64,000 nucleotides of DNA from JANQEU01 sp965228045 (lineage in GTDB: Bacteria; Bacteroidota; Bacteroidia; Cytophagales; Cyclobacteriaceae). The translations under genes and the position numbers were made by a program. Positions within the stretch are counted from its first letter, which is position 1. The number at the start of each line of letters is the position of its first letter. Positions 35,248-44,049 of this stretch are shown here, one piece after another. Where the stretch lies: NCBI GenBank assembly GCA_965228045.1, contig OZ245789.1, positions 2,914,001-2,978,000 on the forward strand, given 5' to 3'. The notes below the pieces were generated by a model. That model was not told the DNA's origin, did not search any database, and worked only from the letters and a program-made list of their open reading frames with translations.

Positions 35248-36771
35248 ATGAAGTCGTTCTGGTCACCATTTTTCGCATTTCTTATAATAATATTCTTTTC
35301 AAAGTGTGAGTCTCCGAACTCGAGCAGCAGGTCCGCAAATCAAACTACAGATACCGGTCAAATGTTTGTAGACCCGTTATTAGATGAGATCGAATCTATC
35401 ACTGCGGTGGAGATGGATCTGGAGGAGATAAAGGCCAGAGATACGCTTAAGGCCATCACCATTTATTCAAATACAAGCTTCTTCCTGTATCGAGGAGAAC
35501 CAATGGGCTATGATTATGAACTCGCCCAGAGATTCGCACAATTTCTTGGAGTGGAGCTGGAAATGATCATTGCGGAGGACATTGATGATGTTATCCCAAT
35601 GCTTCTGCGTGGTGAGGGAGATGTCATCGCATATAACCTTACCGTTACAAAAAGCCGAACTCAGTATATCGACTTTAGCTACCCACTCAATTTTACCCAG
35701 CAGGTATTAGTTCAAAGAAAACCTGATAACTGGCGGGACATGAAACTACATGAGATAGAAATGGAACTGGTCCGAAATCCGGTAAAATTATTAAATATTG
35801 ATATCTCCGTTAGGAGAAACTCAGCTTACAGGGAACGGCTGGAAAACCTTGAGGAAGAGCTGGGAGGTGATATCCGTGTGAATTATCTCCCTGGGAATCT
35901 TTCTACCGACAGGATCATCCAGATGGTCTCGGAGGGGGATATTGAGTACACCATATCCGACAAAAATATTGCAGATATCACCGCGTCCTACTATCAAAAC
36001 CTGGACATCAATACCATAGTCGGTATTATGCAACAAGTGGCGTGGTCTACGCGTAAGACATCGCCCGAACTTCTGAGTGCAGTGAACAGTTGGCTGGAAA
36101 TGGAACGAACAGGTTCGGACTTCTTTGTGATATACAATAAGTACTACAACAACGAGCGGGCTTTCAGAGAGCGGGCAAAGAGTGATTATTATTCGCTTGA
36201 GGGAAGTAACATTTCAGAATACGATAACTTGATTAAATCCACGGCCCAAAAAATAAACTGGGACTGGCTGTTCCTCGCATCTCAAATCTACCAGGAATCT
36301 GAATTTGATCCTGAAAGAAAATCCTGGGCAGGTGCTATCGGCCTGATGCAGGTAATGCCAAAAACGGCTAGGGAATATGGGGTAAACAGACTAACCAATC
36401 CACAGTCCAATCTCAAAGCGGGTATTGCCCACCTTCAATATTTGAACGAATACTGGACTGAGCATATCCCTGACTCCACTGAGCGATTGAAATTTGTCCT
36501 CGCATCCTATAATGCCGGCCATAATCACGTTCAGGATGCTCGAAGACTGGCGGAAAAATATGATCTGGATCCAGATGTGTGGTATGAAAATGTAGAGAAA
36601 ACCATCCAGTGGAAAAGTCAGAAGAAATACTACTCTGATCCCGTGGTCTACTATGGGTTTTGTCGTGGGGAGGAGCCAATGAATTATGTCAGAGAGATTT
36701 TTGGGAGGTACGAGTACTACACAGAGTTTTTTGAGTTAAATTCAGACCAGAATGCAACAGCTTCTCTCTAA
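35248..36771 (+). CDS. mltF: Membrane-bound lytic murein transglycosylase F
   Basis: 507 residues. A lipoprotein signal with lipobox Cys at about residue 15 (FFSKC) is followed by a linker. Residues about 70-290 are a SBP_bac_3 (solute-binding, ABC-type) domain: 'YRGEPMGYDYELAQRFAQF', 'VTKSRTQYIDFSYPL'. Residues about 330-475 are an SLT domain with the catalytic Glu350 in 'YQESEF', 'GAIGLMQVMPKTA' and 'LASYNAGHNHVQDA'. It cleaves glycan strands of peptidoglycan with formation of 1,6-anhydro products at the envelope. The domain order is that of E. coli MltF. The 3' end overlaps the end of the convergent PPOX-like gene by 4 bases. Confidence 0.95.
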   Translation: MKSFWSPFFAFLIIIFFSKCESPNSSSRSANQTTDTGQMFVDPLLDEIESITAVEMDLEEIKARDTLKAITIYSNTSFFLYRGEPMGYDYELAQRFAQFLGVELEMIIAEDIDDVIPMLLRGEGDVIAYNLTVTKSRTQYIDFSYPLNFTQQVLVQRKPDNWRDMKLHEIEMELVRNPVKLLNIDISVRRNSAYRERLENLEEELGGDIRVNYLPGNLSTDRIIQMVSEGDIEYTISDKNIADITASYYQNLDINTIVGIMQQVAWSTRKTSPELLSAVNSWLEMERTGSDFFVIYNKYYNNERAFRERAKSDYYSLEGSNISEYDNLIKSTAQKINWDWLFLASQIYQESEFDPERKSWAGAIGLMQVMPKTAREYGVNRLTNPQSNLKAGIAHLQYLNEYWTEHIPDSTERLKFVLASYNAGHNHVQDARRLAEKYDLDPDVWYENVEKTIQWKSQKKYYSDPVVYYGFCRGEEPMNYVREIFGRYEYYTEFFELNSDQNATASL

Positions 36772-37366
36772 GATTTGAGGGCTTTGCTGATCCTTTGACT
36801 TAGTCTGGAGTCGGTTTTGATCAATTGCTCAAATTCATCCACTGTGAATCGTTGTGGTATATGTTGAGGGCAATTCCAGTCAAAGGTTTTAATATGGTAT
36901 ATCACCAGCCTCTCCACTCTGCATCATATTCCTCATCCAAAAGCTTTCCGGCAAGTTCCGGGTGATCCTTCGGGTTCAGGATCTCAGTTTCCGCCCAAAT
37001 TTTAAGCCGGGTTTTTGAAGGATAGTGCATCAGTATCAAAGATGTCTTTTTGGTTTCTCTGATATTGCCAGTACTGATGTATTGCATGTTGCCACGAAAA
37101 TCGGCGTAGCCAATGGTGTGGACGTCTAAAACTTTAAGAAAGCCCCTCGGTCCACCGCGAAACTGTACATAAGGCCATCCATCCTCATTCACCGTAGCCA
37201 TATAAAATCCATCAATGGCCTCAATGAGTGCAACTTCCCTACCAGTCAAAATGGTTTGGTCTATTTTTCGATCCTGTACCTTCTGGTACATTTCACGTGA
37301 ACCGAACTCCTGCTGAGCAGATTTGACGGACTCCGAAAAAGCAATGTCTGTGTAGTTGGATATCAT
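36768..37366 (-). pseudogene. PPOX-family (pyridoxamine phosphate oxidase-like) protein with frameshift
   Basis: The first 150 residues ('DGFYMATVNEDGWPYVQFRG', 'IGYADFRGNMQYISTGN', 'LILMHYPSKTRLKIWAE') are a clear split-barrel flavin-binding domain of the PNPOx-like family, normally about 200 residues. The frame ends early at 'DAEWRGW' (stop at 36902-36904). One missing base at about 36914-36919 (GAGTGG for GAGGTGG) would restore 'DAEVERLVIYHIKTFDWNCP' and continue with 'QHIPQRFTVDEFEQLIK' to a stop at 36768-36770. The restored tail has the 'D.NCpQhIp.r' signature of this subgroup, which is strong evidence that the frameshift is not natural gene structure. Whether it is a sequence error or a mutation cannot be decided here. 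The function would be an FMN- or F420-type redox enzyme. Confidence 0.85.
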
Positions 37367-37456
37367 GATTCAAAGGTTATAGTTATTATACCTCCATCAC
37401 GGCCCAAAAGATTTAAAACTAAAACACAACAGCAGGCAGCTGTCCTCAGGAAGACA

Positions 37457-38575
37457 TTATTGTGGTAGTAATCTGTATAGCCCCTTCCCTTCAATGCCTA
37501 CGTATAAATAGCCATCAGGACTCTGCTCTATATTGCGGACGCGACCGATTCCCTCTGCTATTTTTTCCTGGCTGACAATCTTGCTTCCTATTACCTTGCC
37601 ATGGACGAGGTAGCTGAATTTTAGAGAACCTACTATTACATCACCCTCCCAACCAGGATAGCGATCTCCTGTTACAAATGTCATTCCGCAAGGAGCTATG
37701 GAAGGATCCCAGTAGATCACAGGCTGCTCCATGCCTTCCATTTCAGTCTTATCGGTGAATTCCGTCCCGTTGTAATTAATGCCGTAGCTAATCACCGGCC
37801 ATCCGTAGTTTAATCCGGGCTTGATGATGTTCACCTCATCTCCACCTCTTGGTCCATGCTCATGCTCCCAGATTTCGCCGGAAGCCGGATTCATGGCAAG
37901 ACCCTGAGGATTCCTGTGACCATAGGAATAAATGGCTTGCTTTACCCCGTCCGCACCGGAGAATGGATTATCCTCCGGAATAGATCCGTCATCATTAATG
38001 CGATATATCTTTCCATTGTCACGGGTGATGTCCTGTGGGTTCACGTCTCTGTTGCCCCTGTCTCCTACTGAGAAATATAAATATCCATCCCTGTCGAATT
38101 CCAGTCTGCTACCAAAATGTTGACCGCGACCGCTGTTTGGTTCAGCCTTGTACAAGACTTCCTGTTCGGTTAATGCATTACCAACCAGCTTAAACCTTGC
38201 AATAGCAGTATTCGCTCCATTTCCGCTTCCAGCATCGGAGGCATAACTCAAATAAACCAAACTATTTTGCTCGAAATCAGGATGAAGCTCTATGTCCATC
38301 AGGCCACCCTGTCCCTGTACCTTTGTGTCTGGCACACCAGTAATTTGCTCTTCCAGAAGTTTCCCATCTCTTACGATCCGAATTTCACCGGCTTTCTCCG
38401 TTATCAGAATATCACCATTTGGCAGGAAGGTCATCCCCCAGGGATTTTGCAGTCCATCGACCACCAACTCATATTCAACATTACTTGACGTTGTATTTAT
38501 TTCGGAAGGCTGCCCTGAACAGCTCATTACAAATATCGAAAGGATCAGCAGAAACGAGTATTTCATGATTGTCAA
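37457..38575 (-). CDS. PQQ-dependent sugar (aldose) dehydrogenase, lipoprotein
   Basis: 372 residues. Lipobox Cys at about residue 19 (VMSCSG). The rest is a six-bladed propeller of the glucose/sorbosone dehydrogenase family: 'LQNPWGMTFLPNGDILITE', 'GHRNPQGLAMNPASGEIWE', 'HEHGPRGGDEVNIIKPGLNY', and 'DGYLYVGIEGKGLYRL' at the C-terminus. The His of 'EHGP' and the Arg of 'GHRNP' are typical PQQ and sugar contacts. It oxidises aldoses to lactones outside the cytoplasm, using pyrroloquinoline quinone and calcium. With the exported SMP-30 lactonase at 33791 it could make a periplasmic sugar-oxidation pair (inference). No PQQ biosynthesis genes are in the window. Confidence 0.92.
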   Translation of the reverse strand: MTIMKYSFLLILSIFVMSCSGQPSEINTTSSNVEYELVVDGLQNPWGMTFLPNGDILITEKAGEIRIVRDGKLLEEQITGVPDTKVQGQGGLMDIELHPDFEQNSLVYLSYASDAGSGNGANTAIARFKLVGNALTEQEVLYKAEPNSGRGQHFGSRLEFDRDGYLYFSVGDRGNRDVNPQDITRDNGKIYRINDDGSIPEDNPFSGADGVKQAIYSYGHRNPQGLAMNPASGEIWEHEHGPRGGDEVNIIKPGLNYGWPVISYGINYNGTEFTDKTEMEGMEQPVIYWDPSIAPCGMTFVTGDRYPGWEGDVIVGSLKFSYLVHGKVIGSKIVSQEKIAEGIGRVRNIEQSPDGYLYVGIEGKGLYRLLPQ

Positions 38576-38631
38576 TTACATCTGTTTATTCGAAAAGTTT
38601 CAACTGTAAGTTCGGGATTTTGTGCAAACGG

Positions 38632-39405
38632 TTATCGTTTATTCCGGATTGAAAAGCCAAAAGCCACGAAATAGTCAAAAACATCATCATTACTTCCCAC
38701 TCCTCCGGCCAGATCAAGTTTCAAATGATTGGTGACAAAATACCCGACACCAGCATCAAATCGACTATCGAAATCTCCGTTCGCAAGGGAACCATAGTTC
38801 TCAATAATGCCAACCCATCGGTCGGACAATGGAAATCCCAGTTTTACCGCATAAACACCTAACGGCTCGCCTCCATTTCCTGTCCATTGTACACCTAAAT
38901 TAGAATTAAGCGACAGCTTTTCGGTAAGGTTCTGCCCGTGCTGAAGGAGTATCCTCGGAGCTAGATTGTCGATCTCGTAATCTTCACTCAACACATTAAT
39001 GTTGGCATCGACCTGAATTGCCAGCGAAGGTTTATTTGTTCCCAGATTGTTAACCAAAAGATATCTTGCTCCCACAATCAATGCATTAAGTCCTGAACTT
39101 TTAGTTTCCTCTGATCCAGTTGAAAATGTATTACCGGCAAACTGAAACAGTGCCCTGGCCTCCAGTCTTTCTGTCAATCCAAACCGCATAGAGTTCAAAT
39201 AGCTCCATCCTCTATTGCTGTCATCGGAATTAGAAAAATTAGAGCCGTTAAACGTTTGGCCTGTCTGCATGTGAAAGATGTTCTTGCCCGTGGTCGCTGG
39301 ACCAAGCGTGAATCCTGGTCTCGGTGTCCCGATTCTCTCCGCGTATTGCGCAAAGCTCTTTACAGTTATCAAAAAAAACAGGATAAGTACAAAAACTCTT
39401 GACAT
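38632..39405 (-). CDS. Outer-membrane beta-barrel protein, transporter-like
   Basis: 257 residues with a signal peptide ending SFAQ (about residue 19). The mature sequence opens with 'IGTPRPGFTLGPATTGKNIF' and consists of alternating amphipathic strands ('LNSMRFGLTERLEARALFQF', 'LDLAGGVGSNDDVFDYFVAF'), ending in a polar/aromatic strand before a basic tail. This resembles the 'MetA-pathway/phenol-degradation' type transporter proteins (PF13557-like) found widely in Bacteroidota. The transport role of that family is weakly established. No operon partner is tied to it, although the dehydrogenase and the zincin-like lipoprotein are on the same strand. Confidence 0.75.
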   Translation of the reverse strand: MSRVFVLILFFLITVKSFAQYAERIGTPRPGFTLGPATTGKNIFHMQTGQTFNGSNFSNSDDSNRGWSYLNSMRFGLTERLEARALFQFAGNTFSTGSEETKSSGLNALIVGARYLLVNNLGTNKPSLAIQVDANINVLSEDYEIDNLAPRILLQHGQNLTEKLSLNSNLGVQWTGNGGEPLGVYAVKLGFPLSDRWVGIIENYGSLANGDFDSRFDAGVGYFVTNHLKLDLAGGVGSNDDVFDYFVAFGFSIRNKR

Positions 39406-39473
39406 TGGTTAGTAAGTTGGTGTTGGTTGAAATTGAACGCGCGAACATTCCATTGGAGAAAACCAGTTCAATT

Positions 39474-40022
39474 TTATGGAAGGGCCCACTCAGGAGTCGG
39501 TGTGGACTCATCGAATAGTTCATCGATATAATATTCTCTTTTTGATCTGTTATCGCAATCGTTGTTATCGCGATCAAAATTGTAAACACATGGGCTATAC
39601 ACAGAAAGGTCGTCGGCGATCATTAGGCTTTTAGGGTCACCGTTTGGTAGTTTTTCATCCGTATGAAGTCTTCCCAGCACACAATGTCCCATTTCATGAA
39701 AGATAAAGGTCTCAGCTTGTTCATCGTTTTCCCAGCAAAAGTAGTTTGGATTAACGGAGATGGTTTTTTGGATGTTGCTTGCTACTTCGGCGGAATTACA
39801 ATTACCACAAAATGAGGCTTCAAGGGCTTCATCATACCGGATGATCAGATTATCGATCTCCAGGTCAATACCCCGCAACGCCGCCTCCTCGATAAATTGG
39901 TCAAATGGCTCCTGAAACTCAGGATCTATGTCCAAAACGGGCTCAAATTTCATCCTGTCACTACATCCGATCAAGACAAGACTTACTACCAATACCAACC
40001 AGACACTACATTTCCGCTCCAT
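39474..40022 (-). CDS. Zincin-like lipoprotein (putative metallopeptidase)
   Basis: 182 residues. Lipoprotein signal, lipobox Cys20 (VLIGC). A zinc-site pattern is seen in 'FHEMGHCVLGRLHTDE': His109, Glu110, His113 and His120. The HExxH plus a later His is like the metzincin order, though with one residue more than the canonical HExxHxxGxxH. Cysteines at about 72, 75 and 96 and in 'SPCVYN' and 'NDCDN' may form disulfides or bind metal. An N-terminal acidic segment (32-46) precedes the domain. A short, exported zinc peptidase is the simplest reading; the catalytic activity is inferred from the motif only. It is followed by the beta-barrel gene on the same strand. Confidence 0.68.
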   Translation of the reverse strand: MERKCSVWLVLVVSLVLIGCSDRMKFEPVLDIDPEFQEPFDQFIEEAALRGIDLEIDNLIIRYDEALEASFCGNCNSAEVASNIQKTISVNPNYFCWENDEQAETFIFHEMGHCVLGRLHTDEKLPNGDPKSLMIADDLSVYSPCVYNFDRDNNDCDNRSKREYYIDELFDESTPTPEWALP

Positions 40023-40056
40023 ATGGCTAATTTAGGAATTCTCAGCGATCCTTTAC

Positions 40057-42444
40057 CTACTCGTCCCGGAGATATATGGCAGGATTCGATCTGGCGGCCT
40101 TCCATGAAGTGATCGAGACCGTCGCAATCAAAATCACCATCAGCCCAATTGCGGTAAAGAAATATAACAACCAGGGTGTGCTAATGTGATATGCAAAATT
40201 GTTGAGCCATTCGCCAATAAAGTAAGTACATACTGGAATCGAGATGATCAATGCAACTGCAAAAATGATCAATACTCTCCGGTTAAACAGAACCAGAAGC
40301 TCCATGATATTAGCCCCCAGTACTTTGCGAATACTGATCTCTTTGAGTCTTTGCTCAATAGAAAAAGCAGTGATTCCAAACAGGCCAATCACTGACAATG
40401 TAATGCTAAGAAAGGCAAACAAAGAGATCACCCGATTGAACTTTGCCTCACTTTCATAGAATCTTGCAAGTTTTTGATTCAAAAATTCGTATTCGAAAGG
40501 GACGCTACTTTCGAAGTCATTCCATACACTTTCTACTTTACTAAGCATAGCGGAAGTGCTTTGCGGATTGAATCTTACGGCAAGGTTCCAATAGTTGCGG
40601 GTATTGAAATAAATGGCAATCGGATTTACTTCCTTGTGTAAACTCTGGAAATTGAAATCAGCTACCACACCAACAATGGTCATTGGTTTACTGTTGTCAC
40701 CAAACAGCTTGATTCGCTTTCCAACCGGATCTGCAAGCCCGAGACGATTGACAAGGGTCTCATTGACCACAACTGACGAAGAATCAGCAGAGCGGGAAGC
40801 ATCCAGGTTCCTGCCTTCCATTAACTGGATTCCATACGTCGGTAAGAAATCATCATCCACGCCAAAGTATGTCGTCATTACTCCGTTATTTTTGACATCC
40901 ACCATTTCTTCAGTTCCCACGTAAAAGGAATTATTCGTATACCCCTCTCCGAGACCATCTGTTCCGATGCTTGCATTGCTGATTTCAGGAATTCTAAGTA
41001 TCTCCTCCTTAAAAGCATCCCTGCGACCCGGGAGCACACTGGAATTCCCAATTGGTATAAGTAACACCTCCTCCGTCTCATAGCCAGGATCCCAATTTGA
41101 GATAAACTGGTATTGCTTAAAGACAACAGAGGAAACCAGAATAAGTCCAAAAGTGATTACAAACTGAACTCCCATCAGAATATTACGAACCTGATTTCGA
41201 CTTGATTTACTGGAAAGTTGATTCCTCAATCCGTCTGAGGTACTTATCCTGCTGATAAAAATGGCGGGGTACATTGCGGCAAGCACACCTGTGAACAATC
41301 CCAGAAAAAGGAGAATTATCAGATTTACAGAATCACTCCAAATGACCATGGAAAGATCATCGCCAAAAAAGCCGGGAAAAAGATTTATTGTGGCATCTGC
41401 CAGCGTAAGCGCCAGCAGGGTTCCTATCATCGCCAGTAGAAGGCTTTCACAAATAAATTGTACACCGAGTCCGGCTTTAGATGCTCCCAGCACTTTCCGA
41501 ACACCAATTTCCCTAAGTCTTTTGATGACCAGCGAGACATTAATGTTTACATAATTGACCAAGGCAATTACCAAAATCAGAAATGCAACCCCAATTAGTA
41601 TTCTGATACTTTCCTCATTTCCGGACCGAAATCCACTCATGAATTCCACATGGCCAGTTTTAAAGTAAATGTCACTCAGGTTGTAAAAGTTAATGGCCAG
41701 GTTATCCTCCGGAAAGCTGTTTGCATGCCTGGAGCTTATATCATTTGACAGAATAGCTGCGTCAATTGGCTCCTCCGTTTTCACGTAGGTGTAAATTGAA
41801 TACTTGTACCATTCGCCCATGGTGCCTCCCTCAGATAACCTCGAATCCCAATTGATAAGACAATCATATCGCAAGTGTGTATCACGAGAATCCTCAATCA
41901 CGCCAGTCACCTGAAGGGGCATGGTATAATCAAGATACATCTCGATAGACTTTCCTACCGGATTGATGTCACCAAACAGCATTTTTGCCATGGTTTCCGA
42001 TAAAACTATGCTATTTGGATTCTCCAGGGCAGACGTCTCATCACCATGGATCATTTCATAGTTGAAATACTCAAAGAAATGTCCTTCGGTGAGCACCGGG
42101 GAACTGGAAATCTTAATGTTTTGATTACTGAAATACTGCTCTCCGATGCCTCTCAACTGAAGTGAAGAAACGAATTCGGAATTACTTTGGGACAACCAAT
42201 TTTTAGTATCAAGTGAAGTGAGTCCTACCTCCCGGGAACTGCTGCCAGACCTCTGGGTAAGCGTGGTGAGATAGGTGATTTCCTTTTCCGGTAGGCGTGC
42301 ATCCACCGCATATTCATTGCGAACAAATGTTATGATGATAAATATGCCGCTTAGCGCAACGGAAAAACCAACCAGGTTTAGCAAAGAGTACAACCTGTTG
42401 CGGTTCAGGTTGCGCACACTCGTTAAAATGAAATTTCTGAACAT
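40057..42444 (-). CDS. ABC transporter permease, FtsX/MacB type
   Basis: 795 residues. It starts with 'MFRNFILTSVRNLNRNRLYS', the usual N-terminus of the large Bacteroidota permeases. A membrane helix is followed by a MacB-like periplasmic domain (about 45-245), three helices of the first FtsX core (about 275-410, 'RLREIGVRKVLGASKAGLG'), a second periplasmic domain (about 450-660) and the second FtsX core ('RLKEISIRKVLGANIMELLV', about 700). The duplicated FtsX arrangement gives eight helices. An ATPase partner is needed but is not in the neighbourhood. A paralog with the same architecture lies at 56417. Family members export lipoproteins, peptides or antimicrobial compounds, or transmit mechanical signals; the substrate is unknown. 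Confidence 0.92.
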   Translation of the reverse strand: MFRNFILTSVRNLNRNRLYSLLNLVGFSVALSGIFIIITFVRNEYAVDARLPEKEITYLTTLTQRSGSSSREVGLTSLDTKNWLSQSNSEFVSSLQLRGIGEQYFSNQNIKISSSPVLTEGHFFEYFNYEMIHGDETSALENPNSIVLSETMAKMLFGDINPVGKSIEMYLDYTMPLQVTGVIEDSRDTHLRYDCLINWDSRLSEGGTMGEWYKYSIYTYVKTEEPIDAAILSNDISSRHANSFPEDNLAINFYNLSDIYFKTGHVEFMSGFRSGNEESIRILIGVAFLILVIALVNYVNINVSLVIKRLREIGVRKVLGASKAGLGVQFICESLLLAMIGTLLALTLADATINLFPGFFGDDLSMVIWSDSVNLIILLFLGLFTGVLAAMYPAIFISRISTSDGLRNQLSSKSSRNQVRNILMGVQFVITFGLILVSSVVFKQYQFISNWDPGYETEEVLLIPIGNSSVLPGRRDAFKEEILRIPEISNASIGTDGLGEGYTNNSFYVGTEEMVDVKNNGVMTTYFGVDDDFLPTYGIQLMEGRNLDASRSADSSSVVVNETLVNRLGLADPVGKRIKLFGDNSKPMTIVGVVADFNFQSLHKEVNPIAIYFNTRNYWNLAVRFNPQSTSAMLSKVESVWNDFESSVPFEYEFLNQKLARFYESEAKFNRVISLFAFLSITLSVIGLFGITAFSIEQRLKEISIRKVLGANIMELLVLFNRRVLIIFAVALIISIPVCTYFIGEWLNNFAYHISTPWLLYFFTAIGLMVILIATVSITSWKAARSNPAIYLRDE

Positions 42445-42571
42445 TCTCTAACTTATTTTTGACTAATAAGTCAAAAGCCATTCCAGAGGGAAAATCATTG
42501 ATTTTAGCTCTTAAACCATGATTTGGGATTTCTGGATTGTTCCATTGTGAAACACCGTATGTTCAGGAATG

Positions 42572-43981
42572 TTACATCCGTTCGGAAGCATTGGTGACCC
42601 TGAATACCCATGCTTTTGATGCTTCCCAGGCCGATGCGTCAAGGTCATCCGGAATGGTTATGCGAAGACCTTCCTCAGTCATCCCGAAATCCAAAGACCC
42701 ATCATATCCAAGTAACTTGACTTCACTTTCGGGAGATGTCTGAAGTGCTGAAAAAAGTACTTCCGTGCCTGGTTCCGAAAGTTTGATGCCGTAGTAAGTT
42801 TCAGTTTCCGGATCTCTCGTATACCGGATCTCATCACCTTCCCCAAAGGTATTCTGTAGTTTGGCAGTTCCATATATGGCTTCGGAGTTCACATTCATCC
42901 AGTCACCCATGGCGGCAAGTCGCTCCACGCTTGCTTGCGGTATCAGGCCTTCGGCAGTTGGGCCGACATTCAGCAAATAGTTGCCTCCTTTGGCTGTCAC
43001 ATCCACAAGATTGAAGACAAGCTGCTGACTGCTTTTCCAGTTGTCATCATTTTGATTATACCCCCAGGTATCGTTCATGGTCATACAACTCTCCCAATCA
43101 AAAGCAGATGTGGTTTCTAATATTTCCTGCTCAGGTGTACCAAAATCTCCAACAAACTCTCCTTCCGCATTCATGCCCTGCATTCCTCTGCGTCCTTTGT
43201 CCACCCTATTGTTAACAATAATATCAGGCTTCAAATCCATCACAAACCGGTGCACATCCACGCCTTGTTCATGTGTGTAATCCGGGATCCACTCCCCGTC
43301 AAACCACAGAACGGCCGGATTATAATTCTCTATAAGTTCCTTAAGCTGTGGTTTCATGTATGTTTCCAGATAGGTAGGGAATTCAGGATTTACCTGGTGT
43401 GTGTCCCCATACCAATATTTAGGTTCATTTATGGCCTGGGCCTGTGGGTGATGCCAGTCCATGATCGAATGGTACAATCCAAATTTGATGCCTTCAGCGG
43501 CACAGGCATCGGAAAGTGCTTTGAGTATATCCTGCTGATACGGCGAAAAATCCATAATGTCATAATCGGAAACTTCTGAATCCCACAGACCGAAACCGTC
43601 ATGATGCTTTGAGGTAATGATGATGTATTTCATACCTGCATCTTTCGCGATTCTTACCCATTCCGCAGCATCAAATTTTGTTGGATTAAAAGAAGCCGAA
43701 TACTTCTCATACTCTTCAATGGGAATCTGAAGGTCATTCATAATCCACTCGGCGATGTTGTTAGTTTGTTCACCGTTATGGGTTCCGGCGGGTACAGCAT
43801 AGGGCCCCCAGTGGATGAACATGCCAAAAGTTGCGTCCCGCCACCACTCCATCCTTTCATCTTTGGTCAATTTCTTCTCTTCACTCGTCTCATCCTTTGA
43901 TTCTCCGGATGAATTATCGGATGGTGTGCAGCTTATCGCAAAGGTGATACAAACAATACAGGCTATAGATGAAAGTCTCAT
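42572..43981 (-). CDS. GH29 alpha-L-fucosidase, lipoprotein
   Basis: 469 residues. Lipobox Cys at about residue 18 (FAISC), then a Ser/Glu/Lys linker. The GH29 barrel starts about 45: 'WWRDATFGMFIHWGPYAVPA', 'GMKYIIITSKHHDGFGLWDS', 'YMKPQLKELIENYNPAVLWF' with nucleophile Asp228 in 'WFDGEW', and 'GNYLLNVGPTAEGLIP'. The C-terminal part (about 365-469) is a beta-sandwich. Exo-acting fucosidases release alpha-L-fucose from algal or host-derived glycans. It has no sugar transporter next to it and seems to be monocistronic. Confidence 0.95.
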   Translation of the reverse strand: MRLSSIACIVCITFAISCTPSDNSSGESKDETSEEKKLTKDERMEWWRDATFGMFIHWGPYAVPAGTHNGEQTNNIAEWIMNDLQIPIEEYEKYSASFNPTKFDAAEWVRIAKDAGMKYIIITSKHHDGFGLWDSEVSDYDIMDFSPYQQDILKALSDACAAEGIKFGLYHSIMDWHHPQAQAINEPKYWYGDTHQVNPEFPTYLETYMKPQLKELIENYNPAVLWFDGEWIPDYTHEQGVDVHRFVMDLKPDIIVNNRVDKGRRGMQGMNAEGEFVGDFGTPEQEILETTSAFDWESCMTMNDTWGYNQNDDNWKSSQQLVFNLVDVTAKGGNYLLNVGPTAEGLIPQASVERLAAMGDWMNVNSEAIYGTAKLQNTFGEGDEIRYTRDPETETYYGIKLSEPGTEVLFSALQTSPESEVKLLGYDGSLDFGMTEEGLRITIPDDLDASAWEASKAWVFRVTNASERM

Positions 43982-44049
43982 GTGGTTAAGGTTTGGGTTA
44001 AAAGACTAATTTATATATTCAGCCCCGAATCCCCAACCGCTACCATAAT

